From: Pseudoflavonifractor capillosus
GTDB taxonomy: Bacteria; Bacillota; Clostridia; Oscillospirales; Oscillospiraceae
Direction of reading: 5' to 3'
Assembly (NCBI RefSeq): GCF_016899775.1
Contig: NZ_JACJJE010000018.1
Span: forward strand, 1 to 59,489
DNA: 59,489 bases
In this document: in pieces, positions 50,404 to 59,060 of the stretch
Layout of the letters: each line of letters opens with the position of its first letter
How positions within the stretch are numbered: position 1 is the stretch's first letter
Made by a program: the position numbers and the translations under genes
The notes under the pieces: model-generated
Seen by the model: the letters and a program-made list of their open reading frames with translations, nothing else
Databases searched by the model: none
Told to the model about the DNA's origin: nothing

Positions 50404-51258
50404 ATGCAAACAAAGCTGTCTATCCCGGAACGGTTAAAAGACTTGCGGGTGGTGGATAAGCACCTGACACTGGAGCAGCTGGCTGAGCAGACCGGACTTT
50501 CTAAATCTGCTCTCAGCAAATATGAAAGCGACGATTATAAGGACATCAGCCCGTTTGCCATCGCTACGCTGGCGGAATTTTATGGGGTGTCCACCGACTA
50601 CCTGATGGGGTTATCGGAAAATAAAAATCACCCAAACACAGAGCTTCAGGCCCTGCATTTGAGTGATGATATGGTTGCATTATTGAGCAGCGGAAAAATC
50701 AACAACCGGCTGCTGTGTGAGATTGCCACCCACGAGAACTTCCAGCGGCTGATGACGGATATTGAGATTTTTGTTGACCGCATCGCTGATATGCGGATTG
50801 CTCAGATGAATCTGGTGCTGGAGGCCACCCGACAGGAAGTGATCCGCAGCCATGCGCCGAGGGAGAACGACCTTTATGTCCGCACGCTGGAGTTGGGACA
50901 GGTACAGGAAAGTGACTTTTTCAGCCACACAATTCACGACGATCTGGACAGCATCATCCAGGATATTCGGAAGACCCATGTCACCGACCGCACCACCGCC
51001 GATCCGCAGCCGACTTTCACGGAGGTCAAAGAAAAATTTGACCGTGCCATGCGGCTGGGCAGCAATGAGGAACGGGTAATCCACGAGTTCTGTGACCAGA
51101 TGCAGATTCCCTTCGACAAGATTGCGTCCGAGGATTTCTCGGCGTTTATGCGGATACTGAGCCTGTCCAAGCTGCTGAAGAATCCCAACAATATGAGAGG
51201 GAAGGCCCGGCCGCAAAAGTACCACAGTACTAAGAATAGGAAGAAAAGATCCAATTAA
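50404..51258 (+). CDS. XRE-family regulator of element 1
   Basis: 284 residues. ATG 50404 follows GAGAGGGGG. HTH at ~8-65: ERLKDLRVVDKHLTLEQLAEQTGLS, KSALSKYES and ATLAEFYGVSTDYLMGLSE. The remaining ~210 residues are helical and may sense a ligand or partner. It is divergent from the mobilisation genes and probably controls them or excision. A terminator follows at 51271-51311, separating it from the restriction cassette. Confidence 0.85.
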   Translation: MQTKLSIPERLKDLRVVDKHLTLEQLAEQTGLSKSALSKYESDDYKDISPFAIATLAEFYGVSTDYLMGLSENKNHPNTELQALHLSDDMVALLSSGKINNRLLCEIATHENFQRLMTDIEIFVDRIADMRIAQMNLVLEATRQEVIRSHAPRENDLYVRTLELGQVQESDFFSHTIHDDLDSIIQDIRKTHVTDRTTADPQPTFTEVKEKFDRAMRLGSNEERVIHEFCDQMQIPFDKIASEDFSAFMRILSLSKLLKNPNNMRGKARPQKYHSTKNRKKRSN

Positions 51259-51270
51259 AGGCTATCGCGT

Positions 51271-51311
51271 AAAGAGCATCCTGTTTCATTTGAACGCAGG
51301 ATGCTCTTTTT
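51271..51311. terminator. Terminator between the XRE gene and the HEPN gene
   Basis: AAAGAGCATCCTG pairs with CAGGATGCTCTTT, followed by TTTAC on the plus strand and by weak T-rich DNA on the other. Confidence 0.78.
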
Positions 51312-51355
51312 ACAAATATTCAGTTTTCAAAACGATTGTGGCAGATTGTTAATCA

Positions 51356-52741
51356 CTAAGTACCCTGGAGCTTAATTTCAATAATCTCTTTTTGCGTATC
51401 CTTGTCTATTGCAATTTTGAAATCATCACCAAGTGTGATCGAAAAATCAAATCCCTTATCTTCCGTAGCGATAGAGCCTGTTCCATTTTCTATCGCTTCA
51501 GCATCTCCCTGCTGAAGTTTGAGTTTAGCGGAGAACCATCCGCTCAATGTGATTTTCCCGTTTTCAATTTTCCACTTGGACAGTACCATCTTCGGAAAAT
51601 CCAGAATCTCAACATAGTCGGCCAAATAATCGACACACTCCGCTTTATGCTTCTCTGCATACTCAAAAACTGCGTTTTCTTGTGTCTGTGCAAATCCTTC
51701 TATTTGCGAAATACAAGAAATGCAAATGTCAGAAACCTGTTTTAGAAGCAAATATGCAGATTTAAAGATTATTTGCCACTCTTCATCCAAGGGACTTATT
51801 ATTTCATGAAACAGAGCATTTCTCAGTGCATATACATAATTAGCAAACCAGTCCACAGCCTTTGTTGCAATCAACTGTGCATATTTTCCCTGATGTGACT
51901 TATATATGTTTTCTCGCTCTGAACGGCTAAACCCATTAAACGGAATCTGGTAAATAATTGCATAAGAGTTCGATGCAATCAGCGGATCCACCTCGTGAGG
52001 ATATTTGTAGTTGTATTCAAATCTGAGACGAAGTGCTGTGTCCAATCGCAAACAGGCATCTTTAATTTTCCTGGTTACTGTTTGGTTGAACCCCTTCTTC
52101 GGGAGTGTTATATCAATATAATGTCGAAGTGTGCCTGTTATCTCACTCATTACCGCATCATAAAAGTCACGCATAAATTGCGTTTCATTTATAATGAGGT
52201 CTTGATGCTTATGTTTCTCTACCGTGGAACAAACAATTGGACGAAGATCAATTTCTTTTTTTATGCTTTCGTTATACTTTGTTGTGCGGAACTGACCGGA
52301 TACACCAAGGTAGAATTTCAGAATATGCTTATCAACAATATGTAGATTTGCTTGATATCGCTCCTTCAGGCTACCATCTTTATCCAGATCAATGGTCTTC
52401 TCCTCATAGGAGAAATCGCGATTGATTTGGAAAAAAGTCTGGAAGAAATATTGAGGAAAAACATCCATCACTTTTCGCATACTAATAGGATACATTGCAA
52501 ATACTTCTTGGGCAAAATTGTCTGTATCGATGTTCTTTTGAACAAAGGGCATAATACCATCTTTGTAAGCATTCAAAAAAGGTTTGTCTCCTCGAGGCAT
52601 ACCATCTTCCGTAAAAACATCAACATCAGGATTCAATTCTCTTAAAACTGCAATAAAAGTAAACCATGTTTTGATGAACAGTGTTACAAAATCAGACTCG
52701 GTAATCGCTTTCCATTGCTCATATTTTCTTTCTACCTGCAT
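51356..52741 (-). CDS. HEPN-motif protein of the restriction cassette (unknown)
   Basis: 461 residues. It begins one base after the specificity-subunit stop, so it is the last gene of the cassette and translationally linked. No family is recognised overall. A HEPN-type R-x4-H motif is visible at Arg307-His312 (RNALFH), inside two long helices (QLIATKAVDWFANYVYAL and EWQIIFKSAYLLLKQVSDI), as in HEPN RNases. The N-terminal ~250 residues are helical and aromatic-rich; the C-terminal ~80 are beta-rich. By analogy with anticodon nucleases kept by type I restriction loci (PrrC), it could be a phage-triggered RNase, but this is inference. Confidence 0.65.
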   Translation of the reverse strand: MQVERKYEQWKAITESDFVTLFIKTWFTFIAVLRELNPDVDVFTEDGMPRGDKPFLNAYKDGIMPFVQKNIDTDNFAQEVFAMYPISMRKVMDVFPQYFFQTFFQINRDFSYEEKTIDLDKDGSLKERYQANLHIVDKHILKFYLGVSGQFRTTKYNESIKKEIDLRPIVCSTVEKHKHQDLIINETQFMRDFYDAVMSEITGTLRHYIDITLPKKGFNQTVTRKIKDACLRLDTALRLRFEYNYKYPHEVDPLIASNSYAIIYQIPFNGFSRSERENIYKSHQGKYAQLIATKAVDWFANYVYALRNALFHEIISPLDEEWQIIFKSAYLLLKQVSDICISCISQIEGFAQTQENAVFEYAEKHKAECVDYLADYVEILDFPKMVLSKWKIENGKITLSGWFSAKLKLQQGDAEAIENGTGSIATEDKGFDFSITLGDDFKIAIDKDTQKEIIEIKLQGT

Positions 52742-52742
52742 A

Positions 52743-54182
52743 TCACTGTTCCACCTTATCTTTTAGCCATGCCAGTGAAGCATCTTCTCCCTGCTCGATT
52801 GCGATCTCAACGGCCTGCTTTGCATATTCAAGGAGCTGCTTAGATTGGCGGCGAAGTGCAAACGATTTCTGAACCATCTCTGCGAGTTCTCTCTGCTTAT
52901 CCATATCCAATACGGGAATAATGACATTTTCAATTTCGGAGGGCTTCCAATGCTGAATAATAGCTCCGTTAGAGTCTCGCTCAGCTTGCATTTGTACAAC
53001 AGGGGAATTAAGAACAAGCGTCAAATAGTCCGGAAGTACTTCACTCGTATTTTTAACAGTTAGATGCAGTAATGCACCAGATGTAATAATATCTTCATCA
53101 TGCTCCAATTTATATGCAATTCCAACACTACCATCCTTTGAAAAGAGAATCGTATCTTTTTTAGGAAACAGCGCCTTTACATTTTCAACAACATCATGCG
53201 AAAGGTAGATTTCTGGCGATGTGATTTCATGCTTAGAAACGTCCCTTACACGAATAAAAGGAATGCCTTCGTCTTTGTATGCGTCACTACCTGGTTCAAT
53301 AGATTTTTTGATGCTAACAATTCCATTATTTCCACCTAGCCGCTTGCTTGAAAACTTCTTGAGGGCATCAAAAAGAGCATCAAATTTAGGCTGGTAGTAT
53401 TCTGAATCAAGGCGTCCTGTTTTCATAAAGCTGTCAGAAAAGTTTTTTATAGAAACAGCTGCAGTGGGAAAGTGCGATATGCCCAGGGTCGTTTCAAGCA
53501 TATCCACAGCGCTATCGTAGTTTTGCTGAGATACTTGCTTAATATTCACTGACCGATTGTAAAGATCCTCAATCGCTTTCTGCAGCACCATTGAGTATTC
53601 CGGAATATAAATACCATCAATAGAGCTGAGGGTAAGATGCGGTTGCCCAGTCTGACTGGCAGATCGCCACATTAGTTTTTGCCCAAAAGAACTGTGTAAA
53701 TATGCCCAAAGATAAAACTTATTGAGATCAGTTATATCGTCTGTTCTTAGGATTATTACATCGCGACAGGTAGCATAAACATTAAACTCATCTGTTACAA
53801 GGCCAACTTTTGCCAATGTATTGCCGCCCTTCGCAATAATAATATCTCCGGGATAAGCCAGGGCGATGGTTTTACTATTATTCTTTAGCACTTCTTCAGG
53901 CAGAAAAACCGTTTTGTCTGAAATGACAACAAGTCCATCGACGATTTCGTTTACTCGTAGAAACGGAATATTGTTTCTGTCAGAACTGTAATATCCTGTA
54001 ATCGAGGGATAAAAAGCACTGCAATCCGTTTTCCCGTTGTGATCGGAGATAGTTTTTCCTTCCATAGACGCAAGAACGTTTTCCCAAATGAGGTTATCTT
54101 TCTGATAATATTCTGCATCTATACGAAGAAGCTTATCCTTAACATACCGGAGATTGATTTCGCTACATTCCAGCCCATCCAT
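52743..54182 (-). CDS. Restriction-modification specificity subunit (HsdS-like)
   Basis: 479 residues. Two target-recognition halves are seen, each with the S-subunit pattern: IPFLRVNEIVDG ... GDIIIAKGGNTLAKVG, and IPFIRVRDVSKHE ... DTILFSKDGSVGIAY. They are joined by helical spacers ending ALRRQSKQLLEYAKQAVEIAI. It should choose the DNA site for the fused nuclease-methylase. The first ATG (54182) has only a weak ribosome site; translation may depend on coupling to the upstream gene, whose stop is 44 bases away. AT-rich. Confidence 0.88.
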   Translation of the reverse strand: MDGLECSEINLRYVKDKLLRIDAEYYQKDNLIWENVLASMEGKTISDHNGKTDCSAFYPSITGYYSSDRNNIPFLRVNEIVDGLVVISDKTVFLPEEVLKNNSKTIALAYPGDIIIAKGGNTLAKVGLVTDEFNVYATCRDVIILRTDDITDLNKFYLWAYLHSSFGQKLMWRSASQTGQPHLTLSSIDGIYIPEYSMVLQKAIEDLYNRSVNIKQVSQQNYDSAVDMLETTLGISHFPTAAVSIKNFSDSFMKTGRLDSEYYQPKFDALFDALKKFSSKRLGGNNGIVSIKKSIEPGSDAYKDEGIPFIRVRDVSKHEITSPEIYLSHDVVENVKALFPKKDTILFSKDGSVGIAYKLEHDEDIITSGALLHLTVKNTSEVLPDYLTLVLNSPVVQMQAERDSNGAIIQHWKPSEIENVIIPVLDMDKQRELAEMVQKSFALRRQSKQLLEYAKQAVEIAIEQGEDASLAWLKDKVEQ

Positions 54183-54226
54183 TAAAGCCTTATACTTGGC
54201 TTCATCAAAAGGTTCAACGGATGGGC

Positions 54227-56212
54227 TTATTGAAAAAAACTCAGACCTTCCTTTTTTGCAAACTCAATAAACGCTTCCGCAATGCCCGCAGGTGTCAATC
54301 CCTCATGGCTATACAAGTCGTGGTCAACAATCAAATGTCCATGGCGGTCAAGAATATTTTCTCCTGTAGTAGGATCTTTCACATAAATTTTATCGCCAGA
54401 GTTATCCTTGCTCGGCTTCTGCATAGTGGCGAAAAAGATAGGATAATCTTCCTTTTTAGGGCACAAGACGTCATCCCACTTCTGTACAAACAGAACTGAG
54501 GTTTTGGTTCCAGTATGAGGTTTAAACACATTGCCATGCAAGCCGACGACAGCAAGAATACGACAGCGTTCAGCAATAAACTCACGAATGTATTTGTCGC
54601 TGGCGTTGTTGAATCGACCTTGCGGTAAAACGATCGCCATACGACCGCCAGGTTTCAGAAAGTTCAGATTACGCTCAATAAACAGCACATCACGGCCAAC
54701 CTTATTCTGCCATTTGCCGGCACTGTTTTTACCGAGTTCATAATGAGAAATGATGGTGCTTTCTTTGATGTCACCAGCAAAGGGGGGATTAGCCATCACG
54801 AGATCGAATTGAAACCGGCTATAATCCTTCACACCAGAAGGCTGGAGTTTTTTTAGCTTCTTAAAGCCTTCGTTATAGGTGTCAATCCAATCATCTTGTT
54901 TGGTGGTTTCACCCCAACGGGAATAGTCCAGTGTGTTCAGATGAAGTACATTGGTCTGACCGTCACCTGCAATCAAATTAAGGGTTCGAGCTACACGGAC
55001 GGTCTTTTCGTCAAAATCAATCGCAAAAACATTGTCTCTAACAAAATTGGTTTCTTCAGGAATTCGTTCTGCAGCAGTAAATCCTTCACCTTCAGGAAGT
55101 CCTTTTTCTCTACGGATGTCTTTCCAGACCTTGAAAATGCTATGAACCGTAAAGCCAGAGCTGCCACAAGCGGTGTCGATAATCTTGTCCTTTGTTGTAG
55201 GATTCATCATTTTTACACACATATCAATGACATATCGAGGCGTAAAATACTGGCCTTTTTCACCCTTCTGAGCCTTGCTCATCAGATATTCAAAGGCATC
55301 ATCTACAACATCAAGATTGTTGTTAAATAACTTTATATCCTGCAAAGAAGCAACACAGACTGCAAGGTGAGACGGGGAAAGCAGAATTTTGCTTTCATCC
55401 GTAAAAATACCTTCCCATTTCTTTTTGGCATCATCGAACAGCCCCTGTATCTTTTCTTTCAGTTCAAAATCAGTGTCTCCGGTGTTGCGGAACTGCAAAT
55501 AGGCAGTGGGGTCATTGGCGCAGATCAACTCATCATACAGCTTGGCAAAAATGAGCTTGAAGATTTCTTCAAAGGAATCCACTCCCGCACTCGCCAGAAC
55601 TTCATCTTCCATTTCCTTAATTAGAGCTCGGAGAGATTTTTTCTGAGTGCTGATTTTGTCTTTTCGCTTCAGATCTTCATAGGTGAACTTTTCGTTAATG
55701 ATATCTGAAAGTTTCTGCGTCGCCTTAGGAATGTCGCTGATTTCCTCGAAAAAATTGGGGTCTTTTCGGTTGTAACAGGAAATCTGTTCACCGTTCGTCC
55801 AAACACCGATAGGCGCACCAGTAGCATTGCAGTAAGACTTCAGCTGCTCCTTGCCATCAGTGAGCTTGGGCTTTTTCAGCTCCACGATGATATAGGGAAC
55901 CATCGGGCGATCTTTATCCATGATCGCAATATCAGCCCGCTTTACTTCACGGCCAAAGTGAATCGGAGTTTCCAGCTGAATCCGACTTGCCGCATATCCG
56001 TATTCGTTCATGAGTTTATGAATATAGAGTTGGCGAACAGCTTCTTCGGGAGTAAGTTTAATTGCCTTATCACGGATTGCACAAGTGATATAAGGAACCT
56101 CTGCACCGCGGACAGACTTCATGAAAATACGAGACTCTACTGCGGATTTGTCCTCCGCAGAAAAAAGGGTGTCGTCGTATGTAGTATTTTTAAAAAGTTC
56201 ATTCAATGTCAT
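54227..56212 (-). CDS. Fused PD-(D/E)XK nuclease and N6-adenine methyltransferase (BcgIA-like)
   Basis: 661 residues. ATG 56212 has AGGAGG upstream. Residues ~40-145 resemble the type I HsdR N-terminal nuclease: KRADIAI (Asp94), IIVELKKPK (Glu111, Lys113) and KEQLKSYC. A helical linker follows, then an HsdM-type methylase with SAM motif DTACGSSGF (346-354) and catalytic NPPF (475-478). No helicase/translocase gene is present. Nuclease plus methylase in one chain with a separate S subunit is the arrangement of BcgI-type (type IIB) enzymes, which cut outside their site. Whether this one cuts, or is a type I methylase with a regulatory nuclease domain, is unproven. Confidence 0.82.
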   Translation of the reverse strand: MTLNELFKNTTYDDTLFSAEDKSAVESRIFMKSVRGAEVPYITCAIRDKAIKLTPEEAVRQLYIHKLMNEYGYAASRIQLETPIHFGREVKRADIAIMDKDRPMVPYIIVELKKPKLTDGKEQLKSYCNATGAPIGVWTNGEQISCYNRKDPNFFEEISDIPKATQKLSDIINEKFTYEDLKRKDKISTQKKSLRALIKEMEDEVLASAGVDSFEEIFKLIFAKLYDELICANDPTAYLQFRNTGDTDFELKEKIQGLFDDAKKKWEGIFTDESKILLSPSHLAVCVASLQDIKLFNNNLDVVDDAFEYLMSKAQKGEKGQYFTPRYVIDMCVKMMNPTTKDKIIDTACGSSGFTVHSIFKVWKDIRREKGLPEGEGFTAAERIPEETNFVRDNVFAIDFDEKTVRVARTLNLIAGDGQTNVLHLNTLDYSRWGETTKQDDWIDTYNEGFKKLKKLQPSGVKDYSRFQFDLVMANPPFAGDIKESTIISHYELGKNSAGKWQNKVGRDVLFIERNLNFLKPGGRMAIVLPQGRFNNASDKYIREFIAERCRILAVVGLHGNVFKPHTGTKTSVLFVQKWDDVLCPKKEDYPIFFATMQKPSKDNSGDKIYVKDPTTGENILDRHGHLIVDHDLYSHEGLTPAGIAEAFIEFAKKEGLSFFQ

Positions 56213-56612
56213 TTTTATTTCCTCCTGATGCGGTACCCGCACAAATAAGTTGCTCGATTTGTATAACTTGTTCTTCTGAGGGGTCTACTGCGATTAGCTG
56301 TCTTATCAGGCCCCATAGTTTGGGCTTTCTACTGAGTTCTGCGTTTATATCTGGTGGTGGCGTTCCCTTTGCATTTGCGAAAAGGATCAACATCTTTTCA
56401 CGCAGTTCAGGAGGTGGTTGAAGCTTCTCTAATAACTTTAGAAACACTTCCTCAGAGGGAAAAATCACACCGCTCTCAATCGAGCTGAGAGATGCATTGG
56501 TGATATCAACAGCCAGCGCCAATTGCCTTTGCGAAAGATGCGGTTGCTTCTTTTCTCTTGATTGCTTGATCCACTTGCCGAGTTTCTTCTTATCGGCAGC
56601 TGATACAGCCAT
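56199..56612 (-). CDS. HTH controller protein of the restriction cassette
   Basis: 137 residues. ATG 56612 follows GGGAGGA. XRE-type HTH: LGKWIKQSREKKQPHLSQRQLALAVDITNASLSSIESG and FPSEEVFLKLLEKLQPP. Its 3' end overlaps the nuclease-methylase start by 14 bases. The 34-base perfect palindrome (56629-56662) lies 17 bases before its start, the expected place for autoregulation. This matches the role of C proteins, which delay restriction until methylation is established. It is longer than classic C proteins (~80 residues). Confidence 0.82.
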   Translation of the reverse strand: MAVSAADKKKLGKWIKQSREKKQPHLSQRQLALAVDITNASLSSIESGVIFPSEEVFLKLLEKLQPPPELREKMLILFANAKGTPPPDINAELSRKPKLWGLIRQLIAVDPSEEQVIQIEQLICAGTASGGNKNDIE

Positions 56613-56628
56613 TGATATTCCTCCCTTC

Positions 56629-56662
56629 ATAGTGTTAGCTGTTAATTAACAGCTAACACTAT
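56629..56662. promoter_or_regulatory. 34-bp perfect palindrome, operator of the restriction cassette
   Basis: Left half ATAGTGTTAGCTGTTAA (56629-56645) is followed directly by its exact complement (56646-56662). It overlaps the likely promoter of the cassette and is the probable binding site of the controller protein. As a hairpin it could also form in single-stranded DNA or RNA. Confidence 0.8.
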
Positions 56663-56743
56663 AATAACACATCTGAATTTTAATCGTCAAGACGATTTGC
56701 CCTCAACGATCGAGTAGATGAATCTCAATTTGTGAAACTTTAA

Positions 56744-56775
56744 AGAGCCGGACTTCGTTAAAGAAGTCCGGCTCT
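56744..56775 (-). terminator. Terminator after the TnpV/DUF6809 pair
   Basis: AGAGCCGGACTTC pairs with GAAGTCCGGCTCT around GTTAAA; TTTAAAG follows on the minus strand. It insulates the restriction cassette from the genes to its right. Confidence 0.7.
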
Positions 56776-56790
56776 GACTCTATGCATAAA

Positions 56791-57054
56791 TTATTCTGTC
56801 ATGACCTCAATCATCATTTTGGCCCCCAGCTTAAAGCTACTCTGGAATAGTAGGCATTCTGCCATGGTCTGATGTTCATGTACTGCATCCGTGTACCGGG
56901 AGAACAATTCCTTCTGCTCATCTGTCATGGTAGCGAGAAGTTTTTCCTCGTTCCTGGTAATCAACCGGAGTACTTCTTTGTATTCCTTGCAGGCGATTGT
57001 ATCGTATTCTGTCGGCTCAATATTACCGTACCAGAATTCTTCTAAAATCCTCAT
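56791..57054 (-). CDS. DUF6809 family small protein
   Basis: 87 residues from ATG 57054, overlapping the previous gene by 4 bases. The sequence begins MRILEEFWYGNIEPTEYD and ends SSFKLGAKMMIEVMTE, the known DUF6809 pattern. Common as a passenger in Firmicutes integrative elements; function unknown. The family appears a second time, weakly, at 36029-36268. Confidence 0.8.
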   Translation of the reverse strand: MRILEEFWYGNIEPTEYDTIACKEYKEVLRLITRNEEKLLATMTDEQKELFSRYTDAVHEHQTMAECLLFQSSFKLGAKMMIEVMTE

Positions 57055-57446
57055 ACAGCATCCTCCTCGTAGATCAGCTCCCGGAGGATGATTTCCTCTG
57101 CACGGCTGTGGATGCTGTTCATAGCTCTGACCCATGACATCTGATCTTGGGTTTTCAATTCCTCCGTAATCCCCTCGGTTTCTTTCATCTGGGCAATGAT
57201 ACAATTCAGCCGGTTCTGTGCCTGCTCGTTCAGGTCAGCCAGATATGTCCAGAGTCTGTCACTCAAAATCAGGTCATTATACTGGGCTGGATGGTACTGC
57301 TCCAAATAGTCTTTGTGCATCCGTCCCCAAATCCCAATAGGCCGGGTTTCTTCCCGCAATTCCAAGTCGGGGATATAGTAGTCGCCAACCAACGTATAAT
57401 GCAGGCCATTGTGTTCATCGTAAATATGTTTTTTGAGCTCTTTCAT
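57051..57446 (-). CDS. TnpV-family transposon-encoded protein
   Basis: 131 residues. The start MKELKKHIYDEHNGLHYTLVGDYYIPDLEL is the recognisable TnpV signature; GIWGRMHKDYLEQYHPAQYN and LNEQAQNRLNCIIAQMKE follow. TnpV proteins are small accessories found on many clostridial mobile elements; their function is unknown. It is the rightmost gene of element 1. Confidence 0.85.
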   Translation of the reverse strand: MKELKKHIYDEHNGLHYTLVGDYYIPDLELREETRPIGIWGRMHKDYLEQYHPAQYNDLILSDRLWTYLADLNEQAQNRLNCIIAQMKETEGITEELKTQDQMSWVRAMNSIHSRAEEIILRELIYEEDAV

Positions 57447-57501
57447 GTTGTTGATCTCCTCATTCTGGTGTAATAGTTAGCAAGCCTGGCTCTCCAGAAA
57501 T

Positions 57502-57522
57502 ATTGGTAAATCATTGGTAAAA
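57502..57522. repeat. Integrase arm-like direct repeats, right end of element 1
   Basis: ATTGGTAAATCATTGGTAAAA repeats the pair found at 44525-44549 at the other end, in the same orientation. Confidence 0.55.
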
Positions 57523-57583
57523 CTGATGTTGAAACACAGGAAGTGCTTGATTTACAAGCGTTTTTTCACGTCCGGTAAATCCT

Positions 57584-57595
57584 GCCGTGGCACAC
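57584..57595. other. Second attachment core: junction of elements 1 and 2
   Basis: GCCGTGGCACAC as at 44348-44359. On the minus strand the following codons from ATG 57613 read MIKILFVCHG and then break off in an unrelated frame with a stop, so this is a truncated alternative 5' end of the phosphatase gene carried by element 2. The 57447-57775 gap holds only att and arm sites. Confidence 0.72.
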
Positions 57596-57740
57596 GAATA
57601 GTATTTTTATCATATCTCTTATATCCCTTCAAAAGCCTTCAAACCTTGATATTACGGGCTTTCCGGCGCTCTTTTCAATTTTTGTGTTTTGCCTTAAATT
57701 CACGCTCTTCTTTGTAAATCTACGCAAATTCACGGGCAAA

Positions 57741-57764
57741 TGGTGTAGTAATTGGTGTAGTAAC
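57741..57764. repeat. Tandem 12-bp arm-like repeats of element 2
   Basis: TGGTGTAGTAAT (57741-57752) is followed at once by TGGTGTAGTAAC. They take the same place, between int stop and att core, as the TTGGTAAA pair in element 1, but differ in sequence, as expected for a different integrase specificity. Confidence 0.6.
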
Positions 57765-57775
57765 TTGGTGCATTT

Positions 57776-58975
57776 TCAACCTGATTTTCTCTGCTTTTCC
57801 GGCATGACAGTTCCCTTGAAATCTATAATTTTTGCCATCTGCTCTGCTGCCCGGTCATAGCTGGCGTGGGTGTAGACATTCAGCGTTACTCCAACGTCAG
57901 AGTGTCCCATCACATACTGCAAGGTCTTTATATCCATACCAGCGTTTGCCATATTGGTACAGAAAGTATGGCGGAACACATGGGGTGTGATATGCGGCAG
58001 CGGCTTGTCCGGGTACAGCTTCTTATACTTTTTCATCGCCCAGCGCATTTCATTTTCGGTATGCAACGCCACCTTGGGTTTGTCGTCCTTATCCAACAGC
58101 AGAAATCCGCTGTATCCGTCTACAATGATTTCCGTCTTTATCTTCCTGCGGCGTTCAAGAATATTCTTCAGACTTTGATAGACTTCCTCTGTCATGGGAA
58201 TAAAGCGGCAGCCGCACTCCGTCTTGGTTTTCTCGACATAATACTTTCCGCCCCGTTCCCGGACAAGTTGGTGGTCTACCCGGATTCGCCGGTTTTCAAA
58301 ATCCAAATCACTTTTTGTAAGGCCGCAAAATTCACTGACACGCATACCCGTTCCCAGCAGCACGACAAATTCATCATAATACTTGGTGTAGGTTTTGTCC
58401 TCCCGGATAAAGCCCATCCAAATCTCCTGCTGTTCCTCCGTCATGGCAATCCGCTTCTGTGAGTCATTGGGAACCACGTCCACTAATTTGAAGTCAAAAG
58501 GATTGCGGCGGATAATATCCTCGTTGTATGCCATCTGAAAAGCGGGTTTCACAACGCCCCTGACACTGGTGATGGTGCTGTACCCTTTCCCGTCGCTATG
58601 GAGCTTCATAATCCACTGTTGCGCGTCTGATACCTTAATATCCCTTATCTTCCGGTAGCTAAAATCTTCTTTTTTAATCAGGTTCAGAACAAAATTGTAC
58701 CCGATTTTGGTATTGTAGCGCACACCCTGTTTCAAGCTGATATAGCGTTCCACAAGGGCAATCACGGTTGCTTTTCCAGCGGCATAGTCAATCCCTTCGT
58801 CAAGCTGCTTCTGGATTTCTTTTTCCTTTTCCCGCAATTCCTTCAAATCAGAGGAATAGATGGTCTGCCGTTTGCCTTGAACGTCTGTATAGCGGTACTG
58901 ATAAATCAGGTCTTTTCTCTGGCTCTCTCCTGTCCGCAGGATTCTTCCTTTATGGTCTTTGCGTTTCTCGGACAT
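57776..58975 (-). CDS. int: Tyrosine integrase of element 2
   Basis: 399 residues. ATG 58975 (MSEKRKDHKGRI) follows AAAGGAG; an in-frame TTG lies 6 bases upstream. Same domain plan as the first integrase: N-terminal arm domain (LIYQYRYTDVQGKRQ), core-binding domain, catalytic TGMRVSEFCGL, HVFRHTF and GHSDVGVTLNVYTH. The two are homologous but clearly different along their length, so they are related elements rather than a recent duplication. Confidence 0.95.
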   Translation of the reverse strand: MSEKRKDHKGRILRTGESQRKDLIYQYRYTDVQGKRQTIYSSDLKELREKEKEIQKQLDEGIDYAAGKATVIALVERYISLKQGVRYNTKIGYNFVLNLIKKEDFSYRKIRDIKVSDAQQWIMKLHSDGKGYSTITSVRGVVKPAFQMAYNEDIIRRNPFDFKLVDVVPNDSQKRIAMTEEQQEIWMGFIREDKTYTKYYDEFVVLLGTGMRVSEFCGLTKSDLDFENRRIRVDHQLVRERGGKYYVEKTKTECGCRFIPMTEEVYQSLKNILERRRKIKTEIIVDGYSGFLLLDKDDKPKVALHTENEMRWAMKKYKKLYPDKPLPHITPHVFRHTFCTNMANAGMDIKTLQYVMGHSDVGVTLNVYTHASYDRAAEQMAKIIDFKGTVMPEKQRKSG

Positions 58976-59060
58976 TGTCAAACTCCTTTCCGTGATGGAA
59001 AGAGCCTTGATATGACATAACTATTGTATCATATCAAGTTCTGCTTTCACATCACAAATT

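Larger units (their letters stand above)
44348..57595. mobile_element. Integrative mobilizable element 1 (~13.2 kb)
   Basis: Bounded by 12-base identical cores GCCGTGGCACAC at 44348-44359 and 57584-57595. It encodes a tyrosine integrase at the left end, excisionase, VapE-like ATPase, MobV-type relaxase and small mobilome proteins, plus an AT-rich restriction/HEPN cassette. Matching pairs of TTGGTAAA arm-like repeats occur near both ends (44525-44549 and 57502-57522), which supports these limits. No type IV secretion genes are present, so it would need a helper for transfer. Its overall base composition is lower in GC than the chromosome on its left. Confidence 0.82.
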
